Below, in pieces: positions 24,404 to 32,830 of a stretch of DNA of 45,439 nucleotides. Below the pieces are notes generated by a model. The model did no database searches, was not told the DNA's origin, and worked only from the letters and a program-made list of their open reading frames with translations. A program made the translations under genes and the position numbers. Each line of letters starts with the position of its first letter. Positions within the stretch are counted from its first letter, which is position 1. This DNA comes from Paenibacillaceae bacterium (lineage in GTDB: Bacteria > Bacillota > Bacilli > Paenibacillales > NBRC-103111). The stretch is taken from positions 1-45,439 of the forward strand of contig JAQSYI010000056.1 of the NCBI GenBank assembly GCA_029256185.1. The letters are read 5' to 3'.

Positions 24404-25106
24404 TGGTTTTGAGCCTCCTTTCAATATAGCTGAGCAGCTTGGACAGCGGGAAGGTCAGCGAGAAATAGATAGCCGCAGCCACCAGAAGCGGCTCCAGAGA
24501 AATATATGTGGCCCCGCGGATCAGATTGGAATTGTACATCAGCTCAGCGATACCGATTACCATAACCTGGGAGGATTCCTTAATAATAACCACGAATTCG
24601 TTGCCGAGAGCGGGCAATATATTGCGGATGGCCTGAGGCAGTATGATGTAAACCATCGCCATCCAGCGGGGCATGCCGATGGACCTGGCCGCTTCCATCT
24701 GACCCTTGTCCACAGCCTGGATGCCGGCGCGGAATATCTCCGCCACATAGGCCGCGCTGTTGATGGACAGCGTAACCACCCCTGCCACGAAATCGGACAT
24801 CGCCAGCAGGTCTCCCGGCAGTCCCAGCTTCAGGCAGATCCACTCCAGCCCCACAGGCAGGCTGAAATAGATGATGAACAGCTGCACCAAAAGCGGCGTT
24901 CCCCGGATAACCTCAATGTAGGCGGTAGCCAAAAAACGCAACACCACATTGCCTGACAGGCGGAGCAAGGAAATGAGCATACCGGCAAGCCCGCCAAACA
25001 AGACAGTGAAAAAGGCCAGCTTGACGGTAGTCCAGGCGCCGGTGACGTAATAGCTGCCGTAATCGTTCATGAATGAAAAATTCAAAGCGACAAAAGCATG
25101 GGTCAT
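24396..25106 (-). CDS. Polar amino acid ABC transporter, permease
   Basis: A 236-residue inner-membrane permease of the His/Glu/Gln type, with about five hydrophobic segments. The family sequence YIEVIRGTPLLVQLFIIYF and the coupling-helix region EAARSIGMPRWMAMVYIILP (EAA motif) are clear. GGAGG lies 6 nt before the ATG at 25106. Only one permease gene is present, so it probably acts as a homodimer. It lies between the ATPase and the binding protein. Confidence 0.94.
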   Translation of the reverse strand: MTHAFVALNFSFMNDYGSYYVTGAWTTVKLAFFTVLFGGLAGMLISLLRLSGNVVLRFLATAYIEVIRGTPLLVQLFIIYFSLPVGLEWICLKLGLPGDLLAMSDFVAGVVTLSINSAAYVAEIFRAGIQAVDKGQMEAARSIGMPRWMAMVYIILPQAIRNILPALGNEFVVIIKESSQVMVIGIAELMYNSNLIRGATYISLEPLLVAAAIYFSLTFPLSKLLSYIERRLKTSD

Positions 25107-25144
25107 GATCTTCCTCCAAATCTTCGGGTATCTCTCGTACAATG

Positions 25145-25169
25145 AAAAAACAGCGGACTAATCATCCGC
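25145..25169 (-). terminator. Internal attenuator between binding-protein and permease genes
   Basis: On the minus strand GGCGGATGATTAGTCCGC forms a short stem (GCGGA/TCCGC) followed by TGTTTTTTC. It would let the binding protein be made in excess over the membrane parts, as is usual for ABC importers. Confidence 0.72.
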
Positions 25170-25210
25170 CATTCCTTCTTCACGCATAGCCATGCTCTCC
25201 GGTGCCTCTC

Positions 25211-26098
25211 TTATTGCTCCTGAAGCAAGAACGCCTCGTCCACCAGCTTGTCAATCGTCTTGTCTTTGATCAGACGGTCCAGCGTCTTGTTGATTTCCGC
25301 AGTCAGCGCATCATTGCCCTTCTTCACGGCAATTGCCGATCCGGCTTCTTCTGCCTCCGGCTTCACGCTGCTGATGGCCAGATCGGGATTCTTCTTCACG
25401 TAACCGTTGGCTACAGGAGATTCCATCACAATGGCATCTATCTTCTTAGTCTTCAACTCAAGGACCAGGTCGGTAATCTTGCCAATGGGCTTGATTTTGG
25501 CGCCTGCCAATTGCTCCTTGGCCAGATCCTCCTGAATGGAGGCGGTTTGAACGCCGATATTTACTTTTTTCAGATCATCCATAGACTTGAACTTGTCCTT
25601 GTCGCCGGTCCGGATCAGAATAACCTGTTCGGCATTATAGTAAATTTGGGAGAAGTCCACACTCTTCAGACGCTCTTCATTGGGAGTCATGCCCGAGATT
25701 ACAAAGTCAACCTTGTCTGAGTTCAAAGCGGCAAGCAGGCCGTCAAAGCCCATATCCTTGATCTCCAGCTTCACACCAAGATCAGCTGCGATCATCTTGG
25801 CGATTTCCACATCAAAGCCTACGATAGTATCCTTGCCTTCAATGTTCTTGTGAAATTCATATGGAGCGTAGTCGGCGCTTGTACCCATGACCACGACTCC
25901 GGCCTTCTTGATCTCGGCAACCTTGCCTTTGGCGGCTTCGGGAGAGGCACTAGGAGCAACCGTTGCAGTTGCGGCAACCGTAGCGGCGGCGGATGGAGCG
26001 GCTCCTTGTTTGGAATCGCTCTCTCTGTTCTTCTCCCCGCATGCGGAGAGGACGGACAACATCATAGCTGCTGCAAGCAGCAGGACAAGCTTCTTCAT
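25211..26098 (-). CDS. Polar amino acid ABC transporter, substrate-binding lipoprotein
   Basis: A 295-residue extracellular binding protein. The signal sequence MKKLVLLLAAAMMLSVLSAC ends in a lipobox with Cys20 as the lipid anchor. An Ala/Thr/Val-rich linker (about residues 35-60) follows, then a class II-type SBP domain with VVMGTSADYAPYEF, FDVEIAKMIAADLG, DGLLAALNSDKVDFVISGMT and ERLKSVDFSQIY. The ligand is probably a polar amino acid. GGGGTG lies about 10 nt before the ATG. It heads the three-gene operon and has its own promoter. Confidence 0.93.
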   Translation of the reverse strand: MKKLVLLLAAAMMLSVLSACGEKNRESDSKQGAAPSAAATVAATATVAPSASPEAAKGKVAEIKKAGVVVMGTSADYAPYEFHKNIEGKDTIVGFDVEIAKMIAADLGVKLEIKDMGFDGLLAALNSDKVDFVISGMTPNEERLKSVDFSQIYYNAEQVILIRTGDKDKFKSMDDLKKVNIGVQTASIQEDLAKEQLAGAKIKPIGKITDLVLELKTKKIDAIVMESPVANGYVKKNPDLAISSVKPEAEEAGSAIAVKKGNDALTAEINKTLDRLIKDKTIDKLVDEAFLLQEQ

Positions 26099-26146
26099 CT
26101 TCAATATGCACCCCTTCTGTATATTCATTCAACACACAACTTGTTC

Positions 26147-26175
26147 AGTATAAGAGGTATCGTGAATTTTCACAA
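26147..26175 (-). promoter_or_regulatory. Promoter of the amino acid importer operon
   Basis: TTGTGA and TATACT are separated by 17 nt on the minus strand, about 50 nt before the start codon. The -35 box is part of the small palindrome GTGAAAATTCAC, which resembles a Rex half-site pair but has only 2 nt between arms. Confidence 0.65.
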
Positions 26176-26242
26176 CCGCAAAAACAGCACCATTTGCCCT
26201 AAATCAGCAGAAAAACCGTCAATAAAGCTGCTTAATCGACAA

Positions 26243-26286
26243 TAATTAACCGATTGCTAATTGATTTACTGACTTACGGTTAATTA
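26243..26286. repeat. Perfect 10-bp inverted repeat upstream of the importer promoter
   Basis: TAATTAACCG (26243-26252) and CGGTTAATTA (26277-26286) enclose 24 nt. It is AT-rich and lies between the motB terminator and the importer promoter; an operator is possible. Confidence 0.4.
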
Positions 26287-26290
26287 CATC

Positions 26291-26325
26291 AAAAAGGAAC
26301 GGGGGCCATCGCCGGATGACCCCCG
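26291..26325 (-). terminator. Rho-independent terminator after motB
   Basis: On the minus strand CGGGGGTCATC and GATGGCCCCCG form a GC-rich stem with one G-T pair and a 4-nt loop, followed by TTCCTTTTTG. It lies about 60 nt after the motB stop. Confidence 0.87.
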
Positions 26326-26385
26326 CCCCCTGCTTCCGCTGTCATGCATACAGCTGCAAACTATCCGTTCTTTCCATACACCGGA

Positions 26386-27252
26386 TTATCTGACATTCAT
26401 CTGCGTTGACGGAAGCACGGCCGGACTGATAATCGATACCTCAACCCGCCGGTTCTGGGCCCGTCCCTCTTCTGTATCATTAGTGGCAATAGGACGGAAT
26501 TCCCCGAAGCCCGAAGAACTGAAGCGCTTCTGGTTCACATCGGGATTGCGGAAGAGCTCCTTCATGAAATTCAACGAGCGGTCCGTGCTCAGATCCCAGT
26601 TGGACTGGTAAGCACGGGAGGTGATGGGCACATTGTCCGTATGCCCCGACACCGTTACCTGATAATCGGGATAGGACGTCAGAATATCCGAGATGGCATC
26701 CGCCAGCACAACGGCCTCCGTCTTGATTTGAGCGCTCCCCGAGGCGAACAAGGCCTGGTCCCGGATCGTGATCATCACATAATGCTCGCCCAGAGTGGTA
26801 TCCAGTTGGGTGGTAAGGCTATTATGCGAGATATAGGTATCCAGCTCCTGCTTCAGCGAATCCAGATTCTCCTGCTCCTGTTTTTGCGCTTCGGCCAGTT
26901 CTTCAGCGGTCTGGCCGGCACGGTCGCCCGACGCGTCCCCTCCCGCTGCGCTTTCTCCCCGCTCCGGTTTCTCCAACGAACCCGAGGTTTCCTCATTAGT
27001 CCGGTTTCTGGAATCGGAATCCTCCCGCCGGGAAGGGGGAATCACTCCGAAGAATTCGAAAAATCCCTTGCCCCCGTTAAAAGCTCCATACATGGACTCG
27101 GAGAGCTGGTCCAGCTTTTTTTGGTCCGTTTGTCCGGAAGCGAACAATACGATAAAAAGCGCCAGGAGCAGCGTCAGCAGATCCGCATACGGGATCAGCC
27201 ATGATTCGTCTACATGCTCTTCATGTTCTTCATGCCTTTGCTTTTTCGCCAC
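26386..27252 (-). CDS. motB: Flagellar motor stator protein MotB
   Basis: The stator subunit that anchors the ion channel to peptidoglycan. It has 288 residues. The single membrane helix follows WLIPYADLLTLLLALFIVLF, in which Asp24 is the ion-carrying residue. A charged, low-complexity linker (about residues 75-125) leads to the OmpA-like domain with VSGHTDNVPI, RSLNFM and QNRRVEVSI. It overlaps the end of motA by 23 nt. A terminator follows. No other flagellar genes are in the window, as is common for motAB. Confidence 0.94.
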   Translation of the reverse strand: MAKKQRHEEHEEHVDESWLIPYADLLTLLLALFIVLFASGQTDQKKLDQLSESMYGAFNGGKGFFEFFGVIPPSRREDSDSRNRTNEETSGSLEKPERGESAAGGDASGDRAGQTAEELAEAQKQEQENLDSLKQELDTYISHNSLTTQLDTTLGEHYVMITIRDQALFASGSAQIKTEAVVLADAISDILTSYPDYQVTVSGHTDNVPITSRAYQSNWDLSTDRSLNFMKELFRNPDVNQKRFSSSGFGEFRPIATNDTEEGRAQNRRVEVSIISPAVLPSTQMNVR

Positions 27253-28036
27253 CGGCCGCTACCTCCCCTTTTGCCTCCTGAGAGCGCTCACTGGTGGGAA
27301 GGAATACCAGCAGCTTCTGGCGGATGGAATTGGCTGAGCCGCCCAGTCCGAAGGTAATCAGACCCTCTACCATCATCAGCTTGATCTCCACTTCCTTCTT
27401 GGACATCCGCTTCAGCTTGTTGGCGATGGGATGCCAGAGCACATAGCCGGTGAAGATCCCGAACAGGGTAGCGATAAAAGCCGCGGCGATGGAATGTCCC
27501 AGCTTGTCAATATCCTTCAAATTGCCCAATGCCGCGATAAGTCCGATAACGGCCCCCAGCACACCGAGAGTAGGGGCATATGTACCTGCCTGCGTAAAAA
27601 GAAGCGCTCCTGCCTTGTGACGCTCCTCCATGGCATGGATATCCTCCAGCATGACATCCCGCACAAATTCACTGTCGCTGCCGTCTATAAGCATTTTCAT
27701 GCCATTCTTCAAGAACGGGTCTTGTACATTCTCAGCTGTCACTTCCAGAGCAAGCAGACCTTCGCGGCGGGCAATGGTTCCCCATTCCACGAAATTAGTG
27801 ATTAACTCTTGCTTCTCCATCAGTTTGGGCTGCTTGAAGGTCAAGACCAGCAGCTTCGGCAGCTTCTTCAACTCCGACATGGGAAAACCGATAGCCAAGG
27901 AAGCAAATGTTCCCAGGAAAATAATCATAAGGGCGGCGGGATTCCATAAAGCTGTAATGTTTGCTCCCTTTAATACCATCCCTACCCCGATGGCAATAAA
28001 ACCGCTGACCAGGCCTATAATTGTTGACTTTTCCAT
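27230..28036 (-). CDS. motA: Flagellar motor stator protein MotA
   Basis: The channel-forming stator subunit, 268 residues with four membrane helices (about 3-20, 30-50, 145-170 and 180-200). The cytoplasmic loop carries the charged residues that engage the rotor. TQAGTYAPTLGVLGAVIGLI and the start MEKSTIIGLVSGF are typical of Bacillus/Paenibacillus MotA. The ATG at 28036 has GGGAG 8 nt upstream. A weak sigma-D-like site, CAAA (28213-28216), 15 nt, GCGGATGC (28190-28197), lies upstream on the minus strand and would fit motility control, but the match is poor. Confidence 0.94.
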   Translation of the reverse strand: MEKSTIIGLVSGFIAIGVGMVLKGANITALWNPAALMIIFLGTFASLAIGFPMSELKKLPKLLVLTFKQPKLMEKQELITNFVEWGTIARREGLLALEVTAENVQDPFLKNGMKMLIDGSDSEFVRDVMLEDIHAMEERHKAGALLFTQAGTYAPTLGVLGAVIGLIAALGNLKDIDKLGHSIAAAFIATLFGIFTGYVLWHPIANKLKRMSKKEVEIKLMMVEGLITFGLGGSANSIRQKLLVFLPTSERSQEAKGEVAAGGEKAKA

Positions 28037-28235
28037 CCTTCCAACTCCCAGCTCTTGTTTTCTTTGTCTTCCTTTTATATCGGATTGGAGACAACAATAT
28101 TTGATACTCAATGTCACTTTCTGTCGAAACTCAAAAATAAACCAGGTAATTTATTCCATTAATCCGAAATAAAAGCACAACCTTCAACTGCATCCGCTAA
28201 TAGAATAGAATTTTTGGCAATTCCTGTCGAATCCA

Positions 28236-28264
28236 TTGTAACTGCAACGTTTCTATAGTATCAT
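28236..28264 (+). promoter_or_regulatory. Promoter for the DUF2533 gene
   Basis: TTGTAA and TATCAT are separated by 17 nt, about 65 nt before the ATG. Confidence 0.5.
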
Positions 28265-28327
28265 ATTTAAAACCTGTTTTTCATAAAAAAATAACAAGAT
28301 TTTGTTCAAACAGGAGGCGTATTCCCA

Positions 28328-28603
28328 ATGAACGTACATGAAGCCATTTCCCAGCATTCCCGCAAGCAGCATTCTCACTTGCAGATCTTTGAACAGTTGG
28401 ACCATGACCGGGAACTGCTGATTCAAGAAGCGGTTGACCATTGTCTGAAAGGAGAAAGCTTCTCCACCCAGAGAATCAATGAGGTAACGGCGCGCATTAT
28501 TGAGCATGCCAAGAACGGGATCTCTCCGTTGCGGCAGTTTGTTAACGAGGAAATGGTCAGGGATTACGTGGATCGGTTAAACAAACCGCAAAACGACGTG
28601 TAG
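28328..28603 (+). CDS. DUF2533 (YpbS-like) family protein
   Basis: A 91-residue, highly charged, all-helical protein beginning MNVHEAISQHSRKQHSHLQ, which resembles the DUF2533 family of Bacilli (YpbS-like). It is cytoplasmic by appearance, has no Cys, and its function is unknown. AGGAGG lies about 10 nt before the ATG. It is divergent from motA and probably monocistronic. Family assignment is from memory of the N-terminal pattern, so moderately sure. Confidence 0.75.
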   Translation: MNVHEAISQHSRKQHSHLQIFEQLDHDRELLIQEAVDHCLKGESFSTQRINEVTARIIEHAKNGISPLRQFVNEEMVRDYVDRLNKPQNDV

Positions 28604-28730
28604 GATTTTTTCTGCAACCCGCCAGAATAAGCATTGGCTGATAAGGATAAACCTTTGACGGGCTCCTTTGAGAACGTGCCTTTGCCCAGAAATCGAACAA
28701 TCATCCACGACGCGTATGCTTCCTGAGATT

Positions 28731-28770
28731 TATAAATAAAGCCCCGGCGGCAGTTATCTGCCCCGGGGCT
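28731..28770 (-). terminator. Rho-independent terminator after the AIM24-family gene
   Basis: On the minus strand AGCCCCGGGGCAG and CTGCCGCCGGGGCT form a long GC stem with a small bulge and a 4-nt loop, followed by TTATTTAT. It lies 28 nt after the stop codon. Confidence 0.8.
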
Positions 28771-28798
28771 ATCTGTCCTCGATGCAAGAGAAGGCCAA

Positions 28799-29587
28799 TC
28801 ACCGGTCGCCATCCAGAAGATTGCCTAACCCTCCCAGGATACTGCCTTCCTCCCGGCGTCCCGCTGCTCCGGCAGCGGATGTAATCCGGTCCGCCAGCCG
28901 GCTGAAGGGCAAGGACTGCACCCATATTGCTCCCGGTCCGCGCAAGGCGGCAAAAAACAAACCCTCGCCACCGAACACAGCGCTCTTGACTCCTTTGACA
29001 AATTCAATGTCATACTGAACGTCCCGGGTCATGGCCACCAGACAGCCCGTATCCAGACGAATCAATTCTCCCGGCTGGAGAATCCTCTGGTAAACCATGC
29101 CTCCGGCATGCACGAAAGCAAGTCCGTCTCCTTCCAGCTTCTGCATAATGAAGCCTTCACCGCCGAACAGGCCTGCACCCAGCTTGCGCTGAAACTCAAT
29201 GCCTACCGTTACCCCTTTGGCCGCGCACAGGAAGGAATCCTTCTGGCAGATCAGCTTGCCCCCCAGTTGGCTTAAATCCATGGGAATAATCTTGCCCGGA
29301 TAGGGAGAAGCGAAGGACACCCGTTTCTTGGCATGGGCGCCATTGGTGAACACCGTCATAAACAGACTCTCGCCGGTAAGCAGCCGTTTGCCTGCCCCCA
29401 TCAGCTTGCCCATCAGGCCCCGCTGCTCGCCTGAGCCGTCTCCGAATATGGTCTGCATCTGGATGCCGTCATCCATCATCATGAAGCTTCCAGCCTCGGC
29501 AATTACACTTTCCTGCGGATCAAGCTCCACCTGTACAAATTGCATTTCGTTGCCTATTATTTCGTAATCGATTTCATGTGCATTCAT
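28799..29587 (-). CDS. AIM24 / TIGR00266 family protein
   Basis: A 262-residue beta-rich protein of the AIM24 (DUF124) family. Marks are EIIGNEMQFVQVELDPQES, ESLFMTVFTN, GGKLICQKDSFLCAAKGV and VFGGEGLFFAALRGPGAIWV. A beta-helix fold is known for the family; the function in bacteria is not settled. The C-terminal 30 residues are Gly/Ala/Arg-rich and look disordered. It is followed by a terminator and preceded by the uridine kinase gene on the same strand. Confidence 0.9.
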   Translation of the reverse strand: MNAHEIDYEIIGNEMQFVQVELDPQESVIAEAGSFMMMDDGIQMQTIFGDGSGEQRGLMGKLMGAGKRLLTGESLFMTVFTNGAHAKKRVSFASPYPGKIIPMDLSQLGGKLICQKDSFLCAAKGVTVGIEFQRKLGAGLFGGEGFIMQKLEGDGLAFVHAGGMVYQRILQPGELIRLDTGCLVAMTRDVQYDIEFVKGVKSAVFGGEGLFFAALRGPGAIWVQSLPFSRLADRITSAAGAAGRREEGSILGGLGNLLDGDR

Positions 29588-29650
29588 CGGCTCTCCCTCT
29601 CCTTCCAGACTATTTCCGAACCAAAATTGCTCTTGCTTTAGGCAATATTC

Positions 29651-30286
29651 TTATTTATTGCGCTGCATTCCTGTTTTTCCCGAGATGGATTGTTCAATCC
29701 GCGAGGCCAAGAGGCTGATGGCGATCTCATTCTCTCCGCCCTCCGGTACGATCAGATCCGCATGACGCTTGGACGGCTCGATGAAGGCCTCATGCATGGG
29801 CTTGACCGTTCCCACGTACTGGGCGAACACGGATTCGAAGGTCCGGCCCCGCTCCCGCAGATCCCGGGAAATTCTCCGCAGAACCCGCACGTCCGCATCG
29901 GTATCCACGAATACCTTAATGTCCATCTCCTGGCGCAGCAGTTCATCTGCCAGCACCAGAATGCCCTCCAGCACAATAACCGGCCTGGACTTCAGCATCA
30001 CGGTCTGGTTCGTCCTTAGATGCTCCGAGAAGGAGTATACGGGAACCTGGACTGCTGCCCCCGCCCGCAACTGCTTCAGATGCTCCACAAGCAGTTCGTT
30101 ATCGAAGGAATTGGGGTGGTCATAGTTAACCCCCGCCCGCTGCTCTTTGGTAAGATGCGGCAGATGCTTGTAGTATGAATCCTGAGAAATAAGCGCAACG
30201 TGCTCCGTTCCGATCCGCTTCACAATCCGGTGGGCAACCGTTGTTTTGCCGGAACCGGTTCCTCCTGCGATACCGATGACAAGCAT
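29651..30286 (-). CDS. udk: Uridine kinase
   Basis: Phosphorylates uridine and cytidine in pyrimidine salvage. The 211-residue length equals that of Bacillus Udk. The P-loop GGTGSGKTT is at residues 8-16, followed by SQDSYYK, NYDHPNSFD (uridine-binding Asp), VPVYSFSEH and the VLEGILVL strand. The ATG at 30286 has GGGAGG 5 nt upstream; the frame is open further up through a region that contains the end of the ABC ATPase gene and is therefore not used. Confidence 0.94.
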   Translation of the reverse strand: MLVIGIAGGTGSGKTTVAHRIVKRIGTEHVALISQDSYYKHLPHLTKEQRAGVNYDHPNSFDNELLVEHLKQLRAGAAVQVPVYSFSEHLRTNQTVMLKSRPVIVLEGILVLADELLRQEMDIKVFVDTDADVRVLRRISRDLRERGRTFESVFAQYVGTVKPMHEAFIEPSKRHADLIVPEGGENEIAISLLASRIEQSISGKTGMQRNK

Positions 30287-30321
30287 GTAGACCTCCCGTA
30301 TTTGCACCGATATATTTATAT

Positions 30322-31050
30322 TTAGAAAACGATATCCCGTTCCCGGCTGGTCAACCGCCTGGCGGCAATGTCCAATACAATCTTCCCCTTGGACAATCCC
30401 CATATCCGGGTGGCATAACGCTCCGCCAATTCCAGATTGCTGATGCAGCAAATAACCGTTACCCCGTCACGCTTGCAGACATTGCGCAAATCCTCCATTA
30501 CCCGGTTCTGCGCCTCCGGCTGCAGCCCTTTCATAGGCTCGTCGGCAAAAATCACCTTAGCCCCTTTAATCAACGCCTTGGCAATGGCCACACGCTGATT
30601 TTCACCGCCGGACAGCTTGGAGAGAGGCTCATGGGCCTTATCCAGCAGTCCCACCTTCTCCAGATAATCCATAGCAAAGACGTGCTCATCCTGGGAAACC
30701 TTGCGCGTCAGCTGCCTGACCCAGGACATATGCTGATAACGGCTGTCGAGCACATTCTTAAGGGCATTCTTCTTGGGATTCACGTCGGGAGTTTCTGTCA
30801 GAAATCCCCACTCCCGCTTGAGCTTGAACGCCTCAAGGGGATTTAGGGAAGTGATGTCCCGGCTGTTGTAGATATATTGTCCCTGATCCCACTTCTGCTT
30901 TAGAGAGAGGCAATTCAACAGCGTAGTTTTGCCCGAGCCGCTGGCGCCGATGATGGCGATAAACTCTCCCTCATCCACCTGAAAGCTCAGCTTGGACAAT
31001 ACCTCCGTTCCATCCTTCCATGACTTGGTCAGATTGCGGACCGTAATCAT
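30322..31050 (-). CDS. PhnC-like ABC ATPase with altered D- and H-loops
   Basis: A 242-residue ABC ATPase closest in look to the phosphonate importer PhnC group. Walker A is GASGSGKTT, the signature LSGGENQR, and Walker B VIFADEPM. Two features are odd: the D-loop reads KGLQ where SALD or ASLD is usual, and the H-loop His is replaced by Ser (CCISNLELAERY, usually LHQLDLA-like). It has no permease or binding-protein gene next to it. It may be a low-activity ATPase, an orphan partner of a distant transporter, or a soluble regulator. It is 35 nt upstream of udk on the same strand. Confidence 0.85.
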   Translation of the reverse strand: MITVRNLTKSWKDGTEVLSKLSFQVDEGEFIAIIGASGSGKTTLLNCLSLKQKWDQGQYIYNSRDITSLNPLEAFKLKREWGFLTETPDVNPKKNALKNVLDSRYQHMSWVRQLTRKVSQDEHVFAMDYLEKVGLLDKAHEPLSKLSGGENQRVAIAKALIKGAKVIFADEPMKGLQPEAQNRVMEDLRNVCKRDGVTVICCISNLELAERYATRIWGLSKGKIVLDIAARRLTSRERDIVF

Positions 31051-31616
31051 TCAGATTGTTCCACCTTTCCTCATGGTACTATCTATCGTTCCTCCGCTCG
31101 CTCCCCAAATTATAGCACAAACCGTCACGTTCTTAAAAACAACAAGGATTCACACCTGACGGCGTTGTCTGGCAACCTGCATTTGCGCACAAAATCGAAC
31201 AATCAGCCGTCTTTGGTTCCTTGGCTCTTTGGTTCCTTAAGCCTCTTAGTGTCTTAACGGAAATTTTTTCCGCTAATCCTCCAATTTGCTTCTTTCTCTC
31301 TCTGTTAGCGGAAATTTTTTCCGTTATTCTTCGCTGTTCACAAGCAGCACACGCCTGGGGCCGCCTCACGAACCTGCTGCTCACGGCCGCTCATACGGAC
31401 CGCCGCCCCCGCCGCCGTCCCCCCAACTCCGCCCCTGCTCCCAGCAACTCCCTGCCTGCTCACGGCAACTCCGGTTCCACTTTTCTGCCGACTCCGCCGG
31501 TGGTACTAACTGCTGCTCCAGTCCTCATTACACACCGCCAGCTCCAGTTCCCCTGCGCCTCCAGCTCCGAATCCTTCTTGCCCAATCCTGCTCCGCATAG
31601 GCTTGACCGAAGCTTG
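31051..31616. other. Non-coding stretch with repeats and a C-rich tract
   Basis: About 570 nt with no convincing gene. 31200-31330 holds the repeats listed separately. 31370-31480 is strongly C-rich on the plus strand. Open frames here are low-complexity and have no ribosome sites. Confidence 0.6.
31211..31327. repeat. Paired direct repeat and two copies of a short palindrome
   Basis: CTTTGGTTCCTT occurs at 31211-31222 and 31227-31238. The palindromic unit CGGAAATTTTTTCCG occurs twice, in TTAACGGAAATTTTTTCCGCT (starting 31254) and TTAGCGGAAATTTTTTCCGTT (starting 31305). Flanking bases of the two units are mirror images (TTAAC...GCTAA and TTAGC...GTTA). This looks like a dispersed intergenic repeat family of the genome. 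Confidence 0.65.
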
Positions 31617-32285
31617 TTACGGCTGACTGGTGGCCCGGCCGGCACCGGTCATGAACGTCTTTTCTTCCTGGTTGGCAGCCGCCGGCTTAAGAATCCGCGC
31701 ATAGACGAAGTCCTTGTTGCGGGCCAGGAATTCCCTGAACCTGTATTTGTCCATATCATGGTATTGCCGTTGATCCGCCGCGACGCCGTAGGCCTCCATG
31801 CCAAGGCTGCGCGCCACATACACGGCCCGGGCCAGGTGATAATCCTGGGTCACGATAATCAGCTTCCGGACTCCGAAAACCGCCTGCGCCCGGTATACGC
31901 TCTCATATGTGCTGAAGCCCGAATGGTCCAACAGGATGTTCCCGCCAGCCACCTTGCGGTCTGTCAGGTATTTCCTCATAGTTCCCACCTCATCGTAGTC
32001 AGGGCTTCCGTGATCCCCGCTGACCAGGATTTTGGGGGCGCGCTTATGCTGATACAAGGACAAGGCGGTATCCAAACGGTCCTTCAAAATATCGGATACT
32101 CCCCCGTTTCCCAGCACCGAGGCTCCAAGCACCAGAATGACCTCCGCGGCAGGAGCTTCATCGCTTTCAACCATATACGGCTTGCTCTCCGAGTCTACAT
32201 GGTAATTGACAACACCCGCTCCGATTATCACAATGAGAACAGCGGTTCCTGCGGCAACAACCAGCTTGCGGATCAGCCTGATCAT
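31617..32285 (-). CDS. SanA-like DUF218 family protein
   Basis: A 222-residue protein with one N-terminal membrane helix (about residues 8-28) and an extracytoplasmic DUF218 domain: VILVLGASVLGNGGVSDILK, RLDTALSLY, ILVSGDHGSPDYDE, HSGFSTYESVYRA and VTQDYHLARAVYVA. SanA-type proteins affect envelope permeability and vancomycin sensitivity in enterics; the role here is open. The ATG at 32285 has GGAG nearby and lies 8 nt after the GNAT gene stop. A VanW gene sits two genes upstream. Confidence 0.9.
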   Translation of the reverse strand: MIRLIRKLVVAAGTAVLIVIIGAGVVNYHVDSESKPYMVESDEAPAAEVILVLGASVLGNGGVSDILKDRLDTALSLYQHKRAPKILVSGDHGSPDYDEVGTMRKYLTDRKVAGGNILLDHSGFSTYESVYRAQAVFGVRKLIIVTQDYHLARAVYVARSLGMEAYGVAADQRQYHDMDKYRFREFLARNKDFVYARILKPAAANQEEKTFMTGAGRATSQP

Positions 32286-32293
32286 GTCGCCTG

Positions 32294-32791
32294 CTACTCC
32301 AGCATCAGCTGGTAGAACAGCACATCCTGCCAACGCCCGAACTTGCTGCCCACTTCCCTGAAATTGCCCACATACTGAAAACCGAATTGCTCATGCATCC
32401 GCACGCTAATCTCGTTGCCTGCGGTTATCCCGCTAACGATAGTATGAAACCCCACCTTTCGGGCGCGGTTTACAATCTCCAGCATCAGAGCCTTCCCAAT
32501 GCCCCTTCCCCGGAAATCCTCGGCAATGTACAGCGACAGCTCGGCAGTAGATTTGAACGCCTCCTTTTCCCGGAACATGGACAAGGAGCTGTATCCGGCA
32601 ATCTTCCCGTCCGCGTGAGCTACAATCAGAGGATGATGGGCGCCGTAATGGCTGAACCATTCCCTGCGGTCCTCCAGCGTCTTCTCCTCCAGATCGAATG
32701 TTGCCGTCAGGCGGCGGATGGCGTCATTGTATATTTCAAGAATACCCGGTAAATCTTCCACAATTGCATCGCGGATAATCATTGCTTCCAT
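32294..32791 (-). CDS. GNAT family N-acetyltransferase (phosphinothricin acetyltransferase-like)
   Basis: A 165-residue GNAT acetyltransferase of the Pat/Bar/YwnH group. It starts MIIRDAIVEDLPGILEIYNDAI, has the typical ATFDLEEKTLEDRREW stretch, and the acetyl-CoA loop VAEDFRGRGIGKAL-like sequence YIAEDFRGRGIGKALM. Later FREVGSKFGRWQDVLFYQ is characteristic of this group, whose members acetylate phosphinothricin, methionine sulfoximine or related amino compounds. The first ATG or the one three codons on could be the start. It is upstream of the SanA-like gene by 8 nt. Confidence 0.9.
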   Translation of the reverse strand: MEAMIIRDAIVEDLPGILEIYNDAIRRLTATFDLEEKTLEDRREWFSHYGAHHPLIVAHADGKIAGYSSLSMFREKEAFKSTAELSLYIAEDFRGRGIGKALMLEIVNRARKVGFHTIVSGITAGNEISVRMHEQFGFQYVGNFREVGSKFGRWQDVLFYQLMLE

Positions 32792-32830
32792 ACCCCTTCA
32801 TTCCTTATTAATTGGAACCGCCGCCTCTTC

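Noticed and set aside
26161..26175. A second Rex site at the amino acid importer promoter
   Set aside because: TTGTGAA and TTCACGA are present but with 2 nt between arms instead of 4, so it does not fit the Rex dimer spacing.
31221..32315. A 364-codon plus-strand frame
   Set aside because: It begins in the repeat region, runs through a proline-rich C-rich tract and then lies antisense to the SanA-like gene; no ribosome site or family match.
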